From: Lichenostomus cassidix
Taxonomy: Eukaryota > Chordata > Aves > Passeriformes > Meliphagidae
Assembly (NCBI GenBank): GCA_008360975.2
Contig: CM039182.1
Coordinates: forward strand, 24,276,324 to 24,340,323
Direction of reading: 5' to 3'
Length of the DNA stretch: 64,000 nt
A model generated the notes under the pieces. That model was not told where the DNA came from. It ran no database searches and saw only the letters and a list, made by a program, of their open reading frames with translations. This document shows, piece after piece, positions 1 to 11,752 of the stretch (position 1 is its first letter; the number at the start of each line of letters is the position of its first letter). Position numbers and translations under genes: made by a program.

Positions 1-872
1 ACAGGATATTATGCATTTTTCATCTGGATTTCTTTCATGCCATAGGGCAATAAACTAATATATGTAACTTCTAAATTAGAAATTGGTGCTGATCATTTCA
101 TAATGGATGCATGTGATTACAATGCAAAGTGAAGCTGCTTTAGCACTGAAACTTTTCCTCATAGGCCATGCAGCTACAACAATAGTTATGTAGGATGAAG
201 CCTTATGCCTACCTGCCTTTTGAAATCCAGCTGTCCAGGTAGTCTCATTCACTCGCCTCTTCTAAATACAAACAGGTTTTGTTTCAGACATGGTAAATGC
301 AGTGGATTACTTGTACTGCACTGCATGCCAACCATGGCTTTTGAAATACTTTTATTTCACAATGTAAAACCATGGAAATTGTAAAATGTGATATTTCAGG
401 TTGGCAGAGCTCCTTGGATAATAGCATTAACCTTTTGACATTTATTTGAATAAGCATACTGGATTTGTCTGCCTTCTGTTCAAAGTTGCCCAGAAGCATA
501 AGGTTGGTTTTGTTTCTTGGACCTCAGGGAGGTGAAGTGTTCTCCACTCTGCCTGCAGTCAGCACCAGGGGCTTGTGTCCTGCTGCAGGAGGGGTGGGCA
601 GCTGCCAGCTGGGACCAGCTTTCTGGGGAGCACTGCTTTCCTCTCCCTGCTCATGACCTGCCAGGAATCACTCAGGAAAGAGTGCTGTGGGTTCTCAGAG
701 GAGTGCCCTTAGGCTTTGGATGTCCTTGATCTGTGCCTCGGTTAAACTAGAGGTTTCCTTGCACACTCTGTAACCAGTGAATATCTGGGTAAGATTGCAT
801 GTAGCACCTTGACTGGATTTTAAGTAGTGGGGAATATAATTAAAATGTACTTACTTTGAAAACAATATTTTT

Positions 873-894
873 GTTTATTTATTTATTTATTTAT
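873..894. repeat. (TTTA)n microsatellite
   Basis: About five tandem TTTA units follow a T-rich run and lead into TATAATATTATTA. This is a simple repeat in intron sequence and a likely length polymorphism. No function is implied. Confidence 0.85.
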
Positions 895-3800
895 ATAATA
901 TTATTACTTTTCTAAATCTATGGATTTTTATTTCATCTATACAGTTCTGACCTAGAATCCAAAGAATGATTTTTCAGCTGTGTCAGGACATGTCTGTATC
1001 TTTCAGTCATTTTGCTGTTAGATAATGCTCAGGATTTCCATCTGCCAGCCTTTGCTAGACTTGCATACTATTTTTCTCCAATTTATTTTCTCTTAGAAGT
1101 ACTTCTATATCTTATAAAACCCCCCCACTACTTTTCTGCTTTTGAAGTTGTGATTTTTGGCTTTCGGATTTAAGGCTTCATGCGTCAAATTGAGCTGCTA
1201 CATCCCCTCTGGCCAAAACTGACTTCTGCAGCTGCGATCTTTGCTTTTCTCTGGTACTGAGCTGTCCTGCAAAAGGTGTACCCTGTACTAACTGTCTGCC
1301 TTCAGTCTCGTCCTCAGCTGCTGCCCTGATGCTTAGATAGACATACTGGATCTGTTCTCACTGTAATTTGTGGTGAGGTCAGGCAGAGTTTGGATGACTT
1401 ACTGAGTGTTTCACAAAAGCACATCACTGAACTGCTGGCATACCTCGCCCCACCTGAATAACCAAACTGCCATTAAGAAAATATAGTTGTTGAAAACACA
1501 GTCATGCTGTAGGGTTCTCAGCATTTAGGAGACCATTGCAATAATGCTCTGGAGCAGATTAAATTTTCTTTTTTCTTATAAATATAATTTAACACCTTAT
1601 TGAAGGTAGGCAAATGGGACTGAGTCCATGGAGAGCACCAGTATTTCTCTTACATTATTAGTCAATACCTGCAGACTGCCAGATTTGAGGTTTCCATTCC
1701 TTTCACCATAATTCACCACAGTAATGGATTAAAAAGTAGTGAAGAGAACAGTTTATTGTGAAATTGCTGGTTGCTTTTACTACCTAGTATCTTTTTGGGT
1801 TTTTCATAGCCATTATTTAAGAAGTCTTTTTCCAGTCTTCCACATTGTTTCTAGCACTTGAGAACCAACCATACACAGGGTCTGTCCTGGGTGCATTACA
1901 TGCACCACATTGGTTTAGTAGCAAAAACCTCTCAAACAAAGCTTGAGTTCTTGGTTTTGTATGGTGGGATTTGCATAGTGCCACACTAGCATTTAATGAA
2001 CTGCCCAAGGTTTATGGCTGAAGCCAAGGAGGAGGTGAGGTATTGTCGTCGCTCTGGTGACCTGCATTAAGGTTCTTACACATTAGCAAGAGGCCGTGGA
2101 GGTGGTAGACAGAAAATTTACTTCATTGTAGCTGGCAGTGGCAAGCTCTTATGGTAGTAGTCAGACAGCAGTTTGAGGTACCTTCCGTAAGGGAGGGTTA
2201 ACATGGATTCACTTATCTTGCGTTGCACACAGAGGAATTTTCATCTAGGTGGTTACTGTGTAGCAGTAGTCTCTTGCTGACCAATTTCTGGTTCCCTATG
2301 TAAGTCCCCAGTTAATTAAGCATTTTTGAAAGGCAAAGCAACAGCCTTTGCATTGTTCTTACTGCTCAGTGGAAGGATTTTTCTCCTCATCTGTTTTGGC
2401 AGAAATCAGTATGAGCCATAAGACAATTAAAGTTTTGTAGAACAAAGAAAAAGCTTGAGTATGAAGAACCTCTCTTGTATCAAAAACATGTTTCGCATAC
2501 ATGTGAGGGAACCCATTTTGAGCATCTAGTTTTCAAGCACCTACCGTAGAAAAAGCTTGAAAAAATCTGTTGGGTTAATAAAATACAAGTTCTTTCCTAA
2601 ATAGAGATATGATGGCTTTTCCATAAATTTGCCTCTTCTTAGCTAGAAGTCATAACATTAAGACACAACAATTATGGTTTGTATTTTTATTGTGCCTTTT
2701 TATTGAGTTACATTATGACATTTATCAGAAATAAAATTAAGCTTAGGGCATGGAAGACAGAGAATGTTTACTATCTGAAAGCTTGAATTTAAGGCATGTT
2801 TTGACAGTTACCCTTTTCGGCAAGTCAGGCTTTTAACCTAAAGGTACATAAAGCAAGATTAATTTAATACAGCTTTTGTGAGGCCTGCCTGATCAGATAA
2901 AATAATTTTTAAAACTTGAGTTGAAGCAATGTCCTGTACATATCAGGGTAAATAGGCAAAAACATGCGTGATACATTCAAGTTTCTTTTAATTTGAAAAA
3001 CTGTCTGACAGTTTTCAGTTAACTGCCATAAGAATTCCAGTTCTCTGCATCATTTTCTGTGACAATCACCTGTTAATGTTCTGTATGGTACCAAAACCAT
3101 TTAGCCATTTGGGTTAAATCGTTGTTTGGAAAGTTCAATAAAATGATAAATCCTCTGTACTGTCCAGTGTTGCAGTTGCAATTTAAAGCTTGATTGCCTT
3201 TTTCTCATCCAGTAGTTTCTGCACTGCTCTCCTTTTTTTATGGTAACCCCGTGCTTCTTGCAGTGGGGGTGGTGCTCATTCTTCCAGAAATTCTTGAGAT
3301 CTAAAGAGGCAGGTTTTTCCCTTTTCTTTGGAATTAAAACGGCGAAAGGAATCCATTTCATATTTGCACGATCCGTCTGCCAGCACTTTGTTATTTTGTC
3401 CTGACCCAGGAGGGTTCCCTGCATGGCCCATGTGTGGCTCTTCGGCTCAGCTGTCACACCTGAGGCTGGATGGACTCCTGTGCTCAAGCTGCAAGAATGC
3501 CTTCATGCAGCTGCCTTGTGTCTGGGGCTGATGCAGTTGCTTGTGAGCAATGAACATACTTGGATAATTTTTTACCTTCTGGCATGCACTTTTATTGGTT
3601 TTACTCTTGAATAATCTGTGAAAACATTTCTTGCCTTCAAGACTATAATGGTTGATAGCATCCTTTTGAACATTTTGCTGCAAGGAATTGAAAGCTAAAA
3701 CTTTATCTGATTATGGACAATACCATGTTTGTGGTTATTTAGTTTACCAGTACAATAGGAAAGGCTTTTAAAATTGTCTTTTCATGCTCTTTTCTAATTA

Positions 3801-6800
3801 TTTTATTTGCAAGGAAAAGGGGCTCTTTTGTTAAGTTTTTTTTTAGGATCTCTTAGGGTGTTTAATCAGTAACAGTAAGGTTAAAATTAGAGTTTGCAAG
3901 ATTGAAGTTTTACTAGCTTGGCTATTTTGATGTCCAGCCTCATGTTTATTTTCCCACACCACCTGTATCTAACTAGTTCCTTCATCCATGACAGTGGTTT
4001 TATTCACTATTGTTTTTTTAAGGGTAAAAAGCAGCCAGGAGTTACAAAAACTTTGTACCAATTGTCTGTTCTGCAGTTTCCCAGTGCATGTTAACATTAT
4101 TAGTTATGTTTTCCTTGACCTAATACTAGCTTTTTGTTAAGGTATGTTAAGGTAGGATTTGCAAGGGCTGCTTTGAATTGTTTTTTGGTTTTCCTTAAAT
4201 TTGATCTACAGAGGGTTGATTAAGAGCAACAGTCATGGCCAAGAAAACAAACCTTTCAGTATTGATAACTGAACATTAACTACAAAATACTATTTGAGAA
4301 GATGTGCTTCTAAAAAGCTTGGGTGTGTACATTTTCTTTTTACTTAGGGATTCATCAAAATAGCTAAGATTGTATGTGTAAATACATTCCAGCAAAGTTT
4401 TGTAAGATTAGTTTGCTGTCTTCCTCTAGTTGTTCATTCTCAGCTTGTATTTTAGGCAAGAGTCACTGTCTTGCCAGTTTCCTTAGACAATGAACACTAG
4501 CTGACTTAAAAATATTTAAATGTCAGGATTTTATAGAGCTATTGGGTATATTCTCTTCATTCATTATACTAGAATGGGGCCCCCATTAAAATAATGCTAA
4601 GATAACTGAAAGGCTTACTGTATTGGCTTTATAGCCGGTCATACACAGATTACACCCGTTTTAATCTGTTTTCTGGAGTATGTCCAGCTTCCGCTAAATG
4701 GTGTCTGTTTTACTTTTAAAAGAAATGTTTGTACAGCTGTTTGTAGCCAAAATACAGTTACTGTGAGTGACAGTGATACCAGCTGTGAGCTGCACACTTC
4801 AGCTGCTGGAGTAACTGAACTCAGAGATGCCCTTGCACTGTTCCCTGCATGCACACAACTTATAGAGAGCTTCTTCTGTAGATTTTGTAGTTCACTGCAC
4901 AGGATAAACAGCACTTTCCCTCTTCTGCTTGAGAAAATCTGGACAGAAAGCTATGCCCCATATTTTAGTTTCCCTCACAAAGGGGAAATACTTGTTTTGA
5001 GCTTCACTTTTATGTCTGAAGCAGGTCAAGAAGTAGCAGCTGGAAAAGAGAAAGCTCAGAGGACTCAAGTCAGCTATAAAGGTCCAGGAGTTTGCCAGCT
5101 TCCACAGCCATCTCCACTGCGGGCATGTGTCAGGAACAGCATTGGACTCGTGTTTTACACCGTATCTGTCTTTGTATGCAATAACAGAGGTCAACAGACA
5201 TGGTGCCCTACCTGCCACTCTGCCCAAATACAGCATGCAGGGACTGTTAAGGACATACACAGGGAGATGTTTGGTCAATCCCAGAAGAGTAGAGTAAGCT
5301 GTTCCTGTGGGAAAAAAAATAGACCAAAACTCTTTAAAAGAAAAAACAATCCCAAAATGCACATGCATAAGTGCATACTCCCAGTTTTCCACAGCATGAG
5401 GTGCTACACTTTGCATTTGATTCTCCAGAATTTTGAATCCGTCACAGATTTTGTAATAAATTTGAATTTATGCAGTAAATTTGGGCACAGAGTAGAATTG
5501 TGTAAAATCTTCAAGTGAGCAAAACTCATTGTACTTTCTCTGCTCATTTAGTTTTTCCACCATACACAGGGTTGAGTGAAAACCAGTTGTAATAGAAACT
5601 CCCACCTCTTTCCCTTGTGGTTGATGAAGTTAATTTTGCTATTGTTTTCAAGGGGGTAATATCTTTGTGCTTGATGTCATAGCAAATGTTGAAGTTGAAA
5701 AGTGTCCAAAAATAGTGTTGAATTGAGTCACTTTAAATGTATTTATCTTGAATCCCCACTTTGTGGCATTATTACTGTAGTCTCATCCCAAGCTAGCATT
5801 ATTCATTAATACCAGCTTATCCCTGTGATCCATCTTTCTCTTTGTCTATTCGTTGGGATATACTTTGTGTGCACATTTGTAACCTTCTGTTTCTTGCTGC
5901 ATTAATAGTGTATTTTAGATGGCAGTTAGAGCTGGTGTGTTTGAACCAGTTATGCTGTCAGTCCTGGGAACGCCTGTTCTTGGCTTGTGTTAGAGTCTGT
6001 TACCCCACGTACCATATTAGGAGGCATTAGGAAGGCTAAATTCCTCTGGAAATACAGACTGTCTCATTTTTGAAGCATTGGTGTGATTAACTGTAATGTA
6101 ATACACTTGGTATGAATGCTTAATGGATAAACATTCTTCTGCTTACTCTAGGCAGTTTTACATTTTACTAGGATGCAATTCATTGTACTAAGCAGTGTGA
6201 ATGTGAAACTATCATTAGAAAAAATGCAGTCAGCCAAAATGAATTCTGCCTGCAGATGCAATTAAGGAATTGGTAAGTCTACAGTATGAACTAAATGAGT
6301 AGTGGTCTGGCACTGAGAACGTGGCATTGCACTTTCTGTTTGAAAGATGTTTACAAAATACAGCAAACCTTTTGCTGTATTACAGAAGCTTTTCCGTTAA
6401 TCCTCTTACAGTCTGCTTGTTTGTCCATTTTTATATACAAGCAATGGCATTAACAGGCTGTACTGCTGCAACACTCCCTACCAAATTAATGCAACACCCC
6501 ACTAATGGGTCTCTTTTATATCATTGCATGGTGATGCTAATGTGAATGAACCCATAGGCTACCAAAGGCTTTAGATTCCAGAGAATCATAAGGATTTTTG
6601 TCGCAGTAAAATACCTGCTTGTACTAGAAACTAAATAGCTCTGTAACATGTGCCATCTGAAATTGTGGAATTATGTTTACCCTGTACAGAAGACTGTTTG
6701 AAGAGCTGTCTAATATTGAATGTCATACTTCAGCTATTCTTCAAATCATAAGCTTTATACTTAGGTAATGAATAGTGTATGTGCTGGAATGTGCAAAGAA

Positions 6801-8842
6801 GAGTTTATTGCATCTCTTGAGTTTTTCTTAATAGAATATAATAGAATTTCCCATACTCATATTAAAACTGCAAGCACTATATTTAGTAATCTCAGTTAAA
6901 GAATTCATTAAGTTAAGAACTTCTCATTAAAAAAAAAATCCAAACCTCTCTTAATTTAAGATTTTTATACAAACTTATTCACTGTGAAAAGTGATAGTGG
7001 GACAACTTTAAGGATTCAGAAAGGCTCCTGCTATGGTCTGGTGTGGAAGTACATTTGGTTTTTGTGCCTCGGTCTGAGGCAAGGCTCTAAAGTCTTCTGG
7101 TTTCTGTCATCAGATATCTTTGCTTCTCACCCACGCAGCCTTTGCTTTGTCTGCAGGAGTATTAGTAAGGTGGACAATTAGTACCAAATGCCTTAGCTCC
7201 TAGGAATGAGGAGAGAACCATTAATAACCTTTGGAAAGTTACAGTTTTGCACCCTTAAAAAGTCTCATAGGATTTGTCTTGATGGTGTAATATTGAGAAA
7301 ATGAGATATCAAGGTAGACTGTTTCCACCTAACTCATTTCTTCCACCACTGCTTTCTTCTCTGCTTTAAGTAAAGAGATAGGTAGCAATGTGTACTATTT
7401 ATAGCAAATTTTAAAGATTTTTTAATATATGAATGTATATAAAAGAATTAATTTTTGTTCAGTTTATAAAATATAATAAATTCACAATAAAACTCAAGTT
7501 GGTTGAATTATCTCTGTATAGTTTACTTAGCAAATATTCTAAATTAATGCCTATGATTACTTTTTTGTGTCCTTCTTTTCCTTTGATTTACTTTCTTAAC
7601 AGTTCTAGCATCTGTAAATTAATAAAAGGAATCGCTTATGAAATTTTTTAGGGTATTTTTTGTGAATATGCAGGTTACACAATTTATCCCTGCTGAGATT
7701 TATTTTACATAGAATATTTCATGCATAGTCAATATTTTGTTTCAAGTGTTTGCCTCTGAGAACATTTGTGGAATTTTTACTCTACATTTAGACCTCTTGA
7801 CTTGTAGGCTGAGGGAGAGTGAGATAGCTGGGAGAAGAAACACTGATTTGTTGATTCATGCTGACATTGCTACTGTATGGCAGTCTGTACTAATTGGTAC
7901 CAGAAGCAACATTTACTCTTGGCTAGCTCATGTGTCGCACTTCAAGGCAGAAGAAAAACAGCACCATCAGTTAGGATGTAGATTGGCAGCAGTGCAAGGA
8001 TCTGGAAGAAATACCGCAGCAGATTCAGGAATAAATGTCTAGGACAGAAACTGCAACTTTGCTTCAAGCTGTCCTATCTGTTTAAATTTGTTTGGACACC
8101 AGAGTCCAGGTTTGAGCCTTTACTGTATTATTATTAATTTCTCAAACTCTGCTCACTTCAAACATTCTTCTTTGCATGCTTATTTCTGTGTTCGAACATA
8201 TAGTGAATTCTTGATCATGATAGTTTGTTACCTTAGCAAGAGAGGGGATTGCCAAAAGAGTGATAAAATATATCAGCTGTCATATTGGAAATTAATATTC
8301 TTAAATATTCTTGTTCATATTTTTATAATCTTTTTTGTATAGCATGGCTATTGGAGTGCTCTTGTTGCAACTGCTTCATTGTTCTGATGGTTGGAGACAC
8401 TCTTCAAGGTGTAGGCTAATGTTTTTACTTTTCTCGGATGCAGGAGTGCAGTGATAGTCAGCTAAAGACATTCAGGTTTGCAGGTCACTACTGCACTGCT
8501 GTAAATAGTAAGGTGTTACATTGCTGTACCTGCATCTCTGATCTCTCCAGGATCTGTGAAAGTCTGGCAGAAGGGACTTTCTGAGGAGCCCTGAGCTTTA
8601 TGGGAATGCAGGATGGTGGAGCATGTCTCTTGGGTCTTTTCCCTGCAGTTGTCAAGCTAGTGTAGTGAAAAACAAAAAGCTTTTTTCTTTGTGATTTTTA
8701 TTCTCTCTATCTAAATGGTAGATAACTGACCGAAAATAGACAGTAGCAGTTGCAAAGTACATTTTTGTCAGTAGCTTACAGTAAGTAATGCAAAGTAGAG
8801 TTAAAAAAAAAAAAAAGCCAAGGTGAGGCAAAGGGATGAATT

Positions 8843-8868
8843 ACATATGAAGTGTACATATGAAGTAC
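8843..8868. repeat. 13-bp tandem duplication
   Basis: Two adjacent copies of ACATATGAAGT(GT/AC) lie back to back and differ only in the last two bases. This looks like a small replication-slippage duplication inside the intron. Confidence 0.75.
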
Positions 8869-9479
8869 ACAACGCTTAAAAAGTCTCCTTGTGATTCTTA
8901 CATATTCAGTAAGACTCAGGGAAGCCACCTCACTGGTCATTTATTACTCTCATAACACTGTTGCATTCTAGCTGCTGCCTTAGAAAAACCAGCCCACTCA
9001 CAAAGATTTAGATCTACATCTGCAAAACTCATCAAAGAGAATTCAGTGAAAATCATTTAGCCTGTACTATTAAGGTAAAACAAGACAATATTAAAATTTC
9101 CCATTTGTATTAAGAATTATGACCAAAAAAAAGCGAGAAGAAAGTAAAAGACCCATGGAATTGTAACCTATCATTATATAAAAAAAAAAAAAAGCAGGAA
9201 TGTTCAGAGAAATCTGTTTGTATATCTGTTTCAGCTCCAGGCTTCAGTGCACCTGCTGTTTTACTCACTTACTAAAACAAACACACAGCAACCCTAGTAA
9301 GATGTACAAGTTGCAAATTCTATGTGAGCTGTGGTTTTACTCTTCAGTTACAGGGCTTACTTTCACTTGCTAATTATTCTGACCTGTTTTAACTAAGAGT
9401 AACAGCATAAAGTTTTCACAAGTTTTTTTCAGCAACAGTGATTTTATACTTTTCTGCTAGAGAAGTAGCGATGTAAATT

Positions 9480-9517
9480 GCAATAAAACAAGTACATCAG
9501 CAATAAAACAAGTACAC
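9480..9517. repeat. 20-bp tandem duplication
   Basis: GCAATAAAACAAGTACA occurs twice with a period of 20 bases, at 9480 and 9500, followed by related AT-rich sequence. It is a short intronic tandem duplication. Confidence 0.8.
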
Positions 9518-10704
9518 ACTGAATAAATAATAAATTGATATAAACAGTAATTTCCACTGGTTCTAGAAAACTACTTAATGAAAACAGGTGTTTTAAAAAA
9601 TTCACACCTGAAAATGAGCCAAGTAGCAGGAACACGGGAGATGATCCATGTACAGTACCACCTAGGCAATTTTGGTTCCATATTTTGGCCCAAAACCTCA
9701 GTGTATAAAATTTAAGATACTAGTTTCAGTGAAAGAAACCCAACAGAGAAGTCTGCCTGGTTCTTTAACTACTTAGGCCGTGAAACAAATGCACCCTCAT
9801 GTCTCAGGCCTAACAAATGGATAGGGTTAGCCCATGCATTTTAATGCTTGTGTCCCACCAGGAAATGACACTGTGGCACAGTTTGGGTTTAGCAGGAGAC
9901 GCTGTAGTGCACAGAGATACATGAATGCAAACTGAGATGTGTTGGTACTGCTGCAGGACAGTGACAGTGCTTTTCTACTAGAAGTGGTCTTAATGATGTT
10001 CCAACAGGCAGAAAACTTGTTAACTTGTGCCAGTTGTCTAAAACAAGAGTACATAGAGATAGTATTTCCCAGTTTACCTCAACAAATTGAACAGTTTGTC
10101 TTTGTGTCATAGCAGCTGCTCCAGGCTTGTCAGATGTCTGAAGATGTCTCTGTAATGGAGAAATCTAGGGCCCGGATACTTTTAGGATTTTAGAAACATG
10201 AATCTGCTGTGCAGGTCTCTTTGCCAGAGTTTCAGGACATTTAAAACAGATCTTTCTCCTACAGAGCTTTCTGAGGGAAACCCCAGGCGCAGATTTAATG
10301 TTAGACATTCAGTTTCTTTCAATATTGCTAATGTCTAATTCCCATCTGTGTCTCATTCCTGCAATTGCGTCTTGGGAGGATTTGTCTCCTGGATGCTTCC
10401 GTGCTGAAGTGTTAATGATGGCTGATGCCCACACAGGCTTTAGGGGAGCATGAAGCCTGGAAAGCTGGAGAAAGCCTCCTCACTGACTCACTGCCTTCGA
10501 CTGTGACAAAGCAACCACTTTACAGGGAACAAACTCATTAGAAAGGTTGTCACCAATTTCAGACATTACCAGAGCTTTCTGTCCTCCCTGAATCTGTGCT
10601 ATAGAAAGATTTTAAAGCAGATGGTAATGGTCAATTTCTGATTTCTTTTCCTCCCATTTAGCTTCTTCAGCACAGCCAGAGAGGTTATCCTCCATGCTTC
10701 ATAA

Positions 10705-10890
10705 TAGATAATCTAAATCTGCTCCCTTGCAGTTTGAATACATTCCCCTTTGTTCTGTCACTACATGCTCTTGTAAATAGTCTCTCTCTGTTTCTCTTGT
10801 AGGCTCCCATCAGGTGCTGGTGGTCACAGTTAGGTCATCCCTAAGCATTCTCTCTTCCAGGCTGAACAACCCAAATTCCCTCAGCCTTAC
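10705..10890 (-). mobile_element. CR1 LINE fragment (minus strand)
   Basis: Read on the plus strand, the sequence follows the reverse complement of the CR1 3' region. It runs through TAATCTAAA, a CAGTTTGAA block, a CTGTCACTACATG block, TTCTCTTGTAGG, and a segment close to CTTCCAGGCTGAACAACCC, ending at CCCTCAGCC. It lacks the extreme CR1 3' end and is clearly diverged, so it is an old, truncated copy. It lies in the intron antisense to PPP1R9A. The assignment is from memory of avian CR1 consensus sequences; edges are approximate. Confidence 0.75.
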
Positions 10891-11693
10891 ATCAGATAAG
10901 TCAATTTTTGTGTTGCACAGTTTATAGTATGCAACACTAATGTTGTGGTTTATGTAGCACCAAGCTGGTTAGACCGTGGGGAGGACAGCCTATATGATTT
11001 TCAGAGTTATCTCCATTCTGACCTGCTTAGAAAAAACCTTGTCACTGTCGACTGGTTGTTTTCAGATAAATTCTGTAAATTATTGCTAGTTAAGAGCTAT
11101 GAGAAAATAACCCAAACTTATGCAACTTTGCCTTTTTTCAAGAATAATCAGTTTTCATCCTTCTGATCTTACTCCTAAAGATAAAGTACTAAAACAAAAA
11201 TGTTGGGGTTTTTCTGAATTAGCCTGCAACATATCTTTATATTTAGTGACAAATCTTCTCTGGCTTGTGTTCTACCGCAGAGAAGCAAATGGTCATATAT
11301 GCATTTGTATGATTTCCCTGGGGATGCCACCCAGGGTGCCTAACAATTATACCTCTTTGATATTACAGTTTGTTACTGTATTAGTGCTGGATGAATCACT
11401 GATGACCCCTTTTTTTGTCACTATAGGGAGCACAGAACTACGTTCTGCGAATAGCAGTTCTTCAGGGTTTATTTTAAAACATGTCACCACTGTTGGCTTT
11501 TTGTCTCCACAAGTGCTGTTGTAAATCCTAGAAAATGTCACTGGTGAATTCTATGGAAACATTATTTTTCTTCCAAATACTTGGAGTGGTAAAATCACAG
11601 ACTAAGATATTATATTGGATTTTAACACAAAAGAGCTTGCTTGAAGTAATGGCTCATTATGTGAGTCTTGGGGATGGTACTATTCAAGGCCCA

Positions 11694-11752
11694 GAGTTGG
11701 ATTTGATGATACTTGTGGGTCCCTTCCCACTCAGCATATTCTGTGATTGTGA
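11694..11752 (+). mobile_element. CR1 LINE 3' end fragment (plus strand)
   Basis: The segment GAGTTGGATTTGATGATAC, then CTTGTGGGTCCCTTCCCAC, then CATATTCTGTGATT follows the last ~60 bases of an avian CR1 3' end, including one ATTCTGTGA-type terminal repeat. It is short and sense to the host gene. It may extend further upstream in diverged form. Confidence 0.7.

Noticed and set aside
8801..8817. Poly-A run as the tail of a processed pseudogene
   Set aside because: No gene-like body, target-site duplication or polyadenylation signal lies upstream.
11120..11524. 134-codon ATG-initiated open frame
   Set aside because: It has no domain, no recognisable homology, an overlapping minus-strand frame of similar quality, and runs to just before a CR1 fragment. 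Chance is the best explanation.
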